Part shown: positions 60,032-64,000 of the stretch, one piece after another
How positions within the stretch are numbered: position 1 is the stretch's first letter
How the letters are laid out: every line of letters begins with the position of its first letter
NCBI RefSeq assembly: GCF_019399895.1
Contig: NC_091875.1
Location: 1,426,001-1,490,000, forward strand
Reading direction: 5' to 3'
Source: Cardiocondyla obscurior
Lineage: Eukaryota; Arthropoda; Insecta; Hymenoptera; Formicidae
DNA length: 64,000 nt
Made by a program: the position numbers and the translations under genes
The notes under the pieces: model-generated
Database searches by the model: none
The model's input: the letters and a program-made list of their open reading frames with translations, nothing else
Told to the model about the DNA's origin: nothing

Positions 60032-60787
60032 ATTATTACTGAAAAATTTTATTTTAATTATTTTAATTTGATAATTGTACATTTATTATGTTACAGATAA
60101 ACTGCAACTTTTTAAAAATTTGGAAGATTTTATATATTTTTGTAAAAGAAAAGAATATGAGAAAAATATTATGCTCACTAAACAATTACTATCACAAGAG
60201 ATAATGGCGTCCATGAAGACTATATATAATGTGTACATGGATCGGTGGTATGATGTCCCTGACTGCGATATAATTAAAAAAAAAAAAAAAAAAAAAAGGG
60301 GGGGGGGACACGTCAACGTTACACATACGATAATACAGCGCATTTACAGGTTTTTTACGTTTGTACGGTATTTATATATACGCTATACACAGCGCCGCAC
60401 TCCAAACTCTATTCAATGATAATTAACTGTGTCATCAAATAAATCGCATTCAAGTCTGTCTTGTCGGTCTCATCATACTCCTTTATTAATCAAGAAAAAA
60501 ATCGTTATTTTCCAAAAAATTATTATTCCCACCAAAGAAATTATATTTTCTCTTCACGCAATAAATATTGTTTTGTTACAATATTAATATCCAAATTAAT
60601 TATAATAAATATAAAAAGTTTTATTTCTTGATTACTAAAATTTAATATGTAAAAGAAGTTTAAATTATGTTTTTCATATTTCTCTTTTTTTTTTATTAGA
60701 TAATAAATCTGTATATTAATCTATTGTACAAAAAAAACATTTATATTTTTATTTATAAATTTGATTACTCTAAAAAGTGATCTCGTA
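60032..60787. other. Convergent intergenic region and 3' UTR of FAM20B
   Basis: Space between the tail-to-tail genes. On the - strand AATAAA signals lie at 60748-60753 and 60692-60697, close after the FAM20B stop. An unusual A22G10 tract lies at 60276-60307. No coding sequence was recognised. Confidence 0.55.
60276..60307. repeat. A22G10 compound homopolymer
   Basis: Twenty-two A followed directly by ten G in the convergent intergenic region; a rare junction of two long homopolymers. Confidence 0.9.
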
Positions 60788-61016
60788 CTATCGATGATCT
60801 AAAATCACATTAGAAATGTACTTCTTTTTCTTCAGACAATATTCTACTACGGCATAAACAGTAAGCAGTCTTCTATCCATGGCATTTAAGTGTGCCTTTG
60901 TGATGAGTGGAGAAACATCTGACATTTCAGCTTCATGCGCAAGAAGTCTACTTAATGCGATGCTTAAAGATCCACCACTAAACAGTCGCAATCTATCCCA
61001 CATAGTTTTGTGTATC
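60788..61016 (-). CDS. FAM20B: FAM20B last coding exon
   Basis: Acceptor ATCCAG, one-base entry, TAG stop at 60788-60790. The junction gives CC-MIHKTMWDRL, gapless against the vertebrate CCIIRVSTWNRL. It encodes the C-lobe helices (LSIALSRLLAHE, LNAMDRRLLTVYAVVEYCL) and a short basic tail with four lysines. Confidence 0.92.
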
Positions 61017-62715
61017 CTGGTATGAAATATATCACTTTAAGAAAGCTTCAAAAACTCCAAACTTTGCAAATGACCAATGGAGTATAGTTAATATTATAAT
61101 GTAATATGCATTTTTGTTTTTACACAACTTTCATATTAAATAATTATACCCACATGCAGCATTGATACAGAGGCGCCAGAATATCTAGATGATCCACATC
61201 AGGATTACTTAGGCTTTTTCCATTATCAATCAATAACACTGCAGGATTGTGAAAATTATTTTGCGCGAGTTCATAATGATGCCGATCACCATTATCCATA
61301 AGGAAGTCAAAAATCGCTGTATCGATCAGATCCAAAAGTCTACTCGACGACTGCGGCGAGTAAGCTTTAGAGTCTTTTACCTAAAAGATAAATCAGTGGT
61401 TGTTTTTTATCATCAATTGTCACTTATAACTGCATTTCTTAACTTCACTATTTTTTTTTATTACATTTAAATTAGAGTTAAAAAATATTTTATACTTTAT
61501 CACAATAGCTTTCATCTATTTCCCACGCAGCGAGTTTGTTTCTTTTATAAGTACGCTGCCAAGGATGACGATGCTTAACCAATTTTAAATATCGTGGAAG
61601 CCAAAAAATGAGAGCACCCTCCAACACATCTCCCGTTCCACACACAGGATCAGCCGGAGAACAGTAATGGCAAACTCCGTATAGGCACGTATCATTACCC
61701 TCTTCATACATAGTTGCATATAATGTCGGCGTCGCGCAATTGCCAATCTCTTCTTTCAAGTCAACTACAAAAGTACATTCTTCACTTCATTTACGGCAAC
61801 TTACAGTAAGAAATTCCAATAGTTTATCAGCGAAAGAATAATTAATTCAAGTATTCATTGCACCTTAAAAATTTAAATCAAATTAAAATAAACATAAATA
61901 TAATTTATACGAATCTTTTTACGATTTTTTTCACGTTGTTCTTTAAATTTAACATACGTTTTCGAATAACTGCAAGGGGTACTCTTCGCAACGCTAGCAA
62001 AGATGATAAATGAAAAGCCACCACTTCAGCGTTGTGCCGATCTTTGCCGTGATACACTGGCCCGTGTATGACCGTATCTCTGGAGTACCACCGTGGTTTA
62101 AATAATGCTTTCACGTCGTTCTCGAGATTGAGCATAAGCTTCAGCTGGGTACCTACTGGAGCATTATCCGCACGAACCACTCTAGATCTTCGTAAAACTT
62201 CTAATATTGTTCCCAGCTCTGGTGCCGCCGGTGGAATCAGTTGATGTGCATCTGGCCACTGTATGTATAACAAATATTCACATTTTCTTTCCAATTTCCA
62301 TATAAACATACAAAATTAATGTAAAAAATCCGTTTCAACTAACATTATTATTGGGAATGTTCCAGATGTCTTCACGGACGTTTGGCATTATTATCAGCTC
62401 GCTTAAAAGTCGTTCCAGAACGAGGGAATAACTAGTATTTTGTTTAAAGTATTTCGAGGGCAATGTGCGAATCTCTTCTTTAATCCTTTCGTCGATATCT
62501 TTAGCGATTGGTCTCAATTGTAGCTGCATATCTTTGTCGTTAGATCGTGAGGACGTGGAGAGATCTTGCCCAGATTTTGGCTCCGGTAAATTTTTTGCAT
62601 ACATCCTATGTAAGGAAGAACTGTCAACGATCATTCGGATAAAGTAAAAGTTCACACTGAGGACCAAGATCAAGAGAATGCTCAGGGCAAAAAGAGTGCA
62701 ACGTCGGCCAATCAT
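60788..62715 (-). CDS. FAM20B: Glycosaminoglycan xylosylkinase (FAM20B type), 5 coding exons
   Basis: Five exons join into 465 codons plus TAG. Residues about 6-28 form a signal-anchor helix (LFALSILLILVLSVNFYF), as in Golgi type II membrane proteins. The FAM20 kinase fold follows: FKPRWYSRD with the ATP-binding Lys at about 178, DRHNAE with Glu at about 202, the Cys-rich NDTCLYGVCHYC insert, HRHPWQRTY, the catalytic DNGDRHHYE (Asp about 346), and the metal-binding LIDNGKS (Asp about 366), then LAPLYQCC. It matches vertebrate FAM20B better than FAM20C. The family phosphorylates the 2-position of xylose in the proteoglycan linker and promotes chain extension. Human FAM20B is about 409 residues; the extra length here is N-terminal stem. 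All key residues are intact. Confidence 0.94.
61154..61380 (-). CDS. FAM20B: FAM20B coding exon 4 (catalytic core)
   Basis: Acceptor TCTTTTAG, phase 0 entry and two-base exit at TGCAT|GTGGGT. It contains RLLDLIDTAIFDFLMDNGD, RHHYE and LLIDNGKSLSNPD, then LAPLYQCC. This is the active-site exon. Confidence 0.93.
61496..61764 (-). CDS. FAM20B: FAM20B coding exon 3 (Cys-rich insert)
   Basis: Acceptor TTTTGTAG, two-base entry, and donor AAA|GTATAA in phase 0. It encodes DLKEEIGNCATP, GNDTCLYGVCHYC, GDVLEGALIFWLP, KHRHPWQRTY and DESYCDK. The cysteines are those forming disulfides in the family, and NDT is a possible glycosylation site. Confidence 0.92.
61958..62258 (-). CDS. FAM20B: FAM20B coding exon 2 (kinase N-lobe)
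   Basis: Acceptor ACATACAG, phase 0 entry, starting WPDAHQLIPPAAPELG. It carries GTQLKLML, the ALFKPRWYSRD Lys motif and DRHNAEVVAFHL. The donor is AAAC|GTATGT in phase 1. The frame stays open about 50 bases into the intron, but aligning PLAVIRK-LDLKEEI with the family places the junction here without a gap. Confidence 0.9.
62344..62715 (-). CDS. FAM20B: FAM20B coding exon 1 (signal anchor and stem)
   Basis: The ATG is at 62713-62715, immediately after a TTGCAG acceptor, so a 5' UTR intron very likely ends exactly at the start codon. The exon encodes 124 residues: MIGRRCTLFALSIL, the membrane helix and a poorly conserved stem ending EDIWNIPNNN. The donor is AAT|GTTAGT in phase 0. Confidence 0.88.
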
Positions 62716-63858
62716 CTGCAATTACAAACTTTTATATAATTTCGAAATTATCAATTCTTTAGTGGTAAGTAAAACTATAAGTTATTCAGAATTTTATTTA
62801 GCAACAAATTAAAGAACAAAGAACCAAGTATTCTCGCGGCATTAATGATACATTACGCAATTTTTTTATGGTGACTTCGTGAAACTCGCGACGTCATTGT
62901 TATTCACCTCATTATAATTATATTATAACACATGAATTCCAACAACAAGGCACACTGTAATCCTCAACAAAAAGATCTTTACAAGACTCATTAGAAGGGT
63001 CGAACGATCGATATCGGCGTTCGTGTCCAAGTTAGTTTAATTTCGATCACATAACTTCACCTTGAAGTAATTGGCCTCGTGTCCGGTGTCATCTGGTAAC
63101 TCGCGACTGTCTCATTACCCTCATCTCTTTGCCAATTGCCTCCGGTTTTCTATTCGCGTCCGAATACTCCGGGCGTTGTCGCCATTTTTACTCGCCACTC
63201 CACTACGACGCATCGCAGCGACGCCTCAATCCTGAAGGCTTGAACCCGACTACTCGTCGTTCATTCACATTGTCGTAACGTGAATGAGATCCTCGAGATG
63301 TTAAGAAACGGTCTTGTAACTTTAAATTTAACTCGATCTTTGCAACAAAATATTTTACAGACTTAAAACATATTACATTTCTGATCTATATTTTATATTA
63401 GTTACATAAGAATAAAATTAATATTAAATTTAATTATTCAAAAATATTTTACAATTATACGATTAAATCTGACACGAAATCATTGTGCTCGATGCGCGCA
63501 ATTTAATTATCATATGTGCAACGCTGTCATTTCGTATTTTTTAATATTTCTTTACTTACACTTGAAGAAGTCTTGAAATTATTGCGAGAAACAATCAACA
63601 AACAGCAGTGACAGTGACGAATTTATTTTATAAAAACATGTAAACTACATTTGAATAGTTTTAAACTTAGACATTTGGCCAAAAAAAAAAGAAACATTCC
63701 CCCGTAAACGCACATAGTGCACATATCAATGATAGTGGTTATAACGGTAATGATGGTGACTTGGCTCGGTGGCTACGGTCGCTTTTTTTTTTTTCTCATA
63801 GTTACATATTAGTAGAAATAATTAAATATGTACACAGGGTGTAATCATCTTTATTTTC
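62716..63858 (-). other. FAM20B 5' region and intergenic space
   Basis: AT-rich sequence from 62716 to about 63000 fits a 5' UTR intron. A moderately CpG-rich block at 63000-63290 holds the candidate promoter. From 63300 to 63858 it is AT-rich again and probably includes the 3' UTR of the next - strand gene. No coding frame is supported. Confidence 0.5.
63061..63215 (-). promoter_or_regulatory. FAM20B: Candidate promoter and noncoding first exon of FAM20B
   Basis: On the - strand AAAATGGCGAC (about 63179-63189) matches the YY1/Pho consensus common at insect and vertebrate start sites. It lies in a CpG-bearing segment, and 120 bases further there is a donor-like CAAG|GTGAAG at 63061/63060. 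This would supply the 5' UTR exon implied by the acceptor abutting the start codon. Confidence 0.35.
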
Positions 63859-63931
63859 TCATTCTCTTTCCCTTCGTTGCCTCTCACGTTCTCGCGCCAA
63901 TTCTGAGGAATAGTCGTACGGCGAGCTTCGC
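63859..63931 (-). CDS. Probable last coding exon of an Arg/Glu-rich protein (partial gene)
   Basis: On the - strand an acceptor TTGATTTTAG is followed by an open frame reading RSSPYDYSSELARERERQRR and then ERE and TGA. An AATAAA follows the stop within a few bases (63850-63855). The composition resembles C-terminal tails of RS/RE-rich RNA-binding or splicing proteins, but the family cannot be named from 23 residues. The rest of the gene is beyond the right edge. Confidence 0.45.
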
Positions 63932-64000
63932 CTAAAATCAAAATAACGATCTCCTAAAAATGTAATAACTATCGAAGCTTTTAAGAGATCTCCATTCTTA

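Noticed and set aside
61905..61957. Extension of FAM20B exon 2 to the stop at 61905
   Set aside because: The extra residues break alignment with the family and no phase fits the next exon; the GTATGT donor at 61957 gives a gapless junction.
1..64000. Bacterial-type features such as operons, CRISPR arrays or ribosome binding sites
   Set aside because: Spliced genes with GT/AG introns and metazoan families show this is animal nuclear DNA; no CRISPR-like spaced repeats were seen.

Overview
This window comes from an insect nuclear genome. Its AT-rich introns, many poly-A/T runs, scattered CpG-rich islands and gene content suggest a hymenopteran, possibly an ant, but the species cannot be fixed from the sequence alone. 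About 93% of the window is one + strand gene and its introns. That gene is the insect neuron navigator homologue (sickie, sick; vertebrate NAV1/2/3), a cytoskeleton-associated protein with an actin/microtubule-regulating N-terminus, a Ser-rich middle, coiled coils and a C-terminal AAA+ ATPase-like domain. The window starts inside the gene; the N-terminal calponin-homology region must lie upstream.

Layout: the first sick exon is at 506-669, followed by a 14.6-kb intron. A cluster of exons lies at 15272-17651, an isolated Gly-rich exon at 24203-24524, and a dense cluster of seven exons at 29887-33357. A 21.7-kb intron follows. The last seven exons are at 55017-58387 and end in TAA. I joined 19 exons by reading frame, GT/AG sites and phase. 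All phases agree and encode the C-terminal 2,235 residues of the long protein.

The introns hold candidate alternative 5' ends. The strongest is an uninterrupted 721-codon exon (46813-48975). It has a good start context, ends in a phase-0 splice donor, and can only join the last seven sick exons; the result would be a 1,566-residue isoform with a different N-terminus and the same coiled-coil/AAA tail. Weaker candidates lie at about 34.2-34.4 kb (three CCAAT boxes, an initiator and a 15-codon first exon), 14.6-15.0 kb (phase-compatible with exon 15272) and 20.9-21.6 kb (CpG island with a perfect CRE palindrome). Together they suggest serial internal promoters that peel N-terminal modules off a constant C-terminus.

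Tail to tail with sick, the - strand at 60788-62715 carries a complete five-coding-exon gene for a FAM20B-type glycosaminoglycan xylosylkinase (465 residues). It is a Golgi type II membrane kinase acting in proteoglycan linker synthesis. The right edge holds what looks like the last coding exon of another - strand gene with an Arg/Glu-rich C-terminus. No tRNA, rRNA, CRISPR array or autonomous transposon was recognised; the remaining repeats are homopolymers, dinucleotide tracts and a few inverted repeats.
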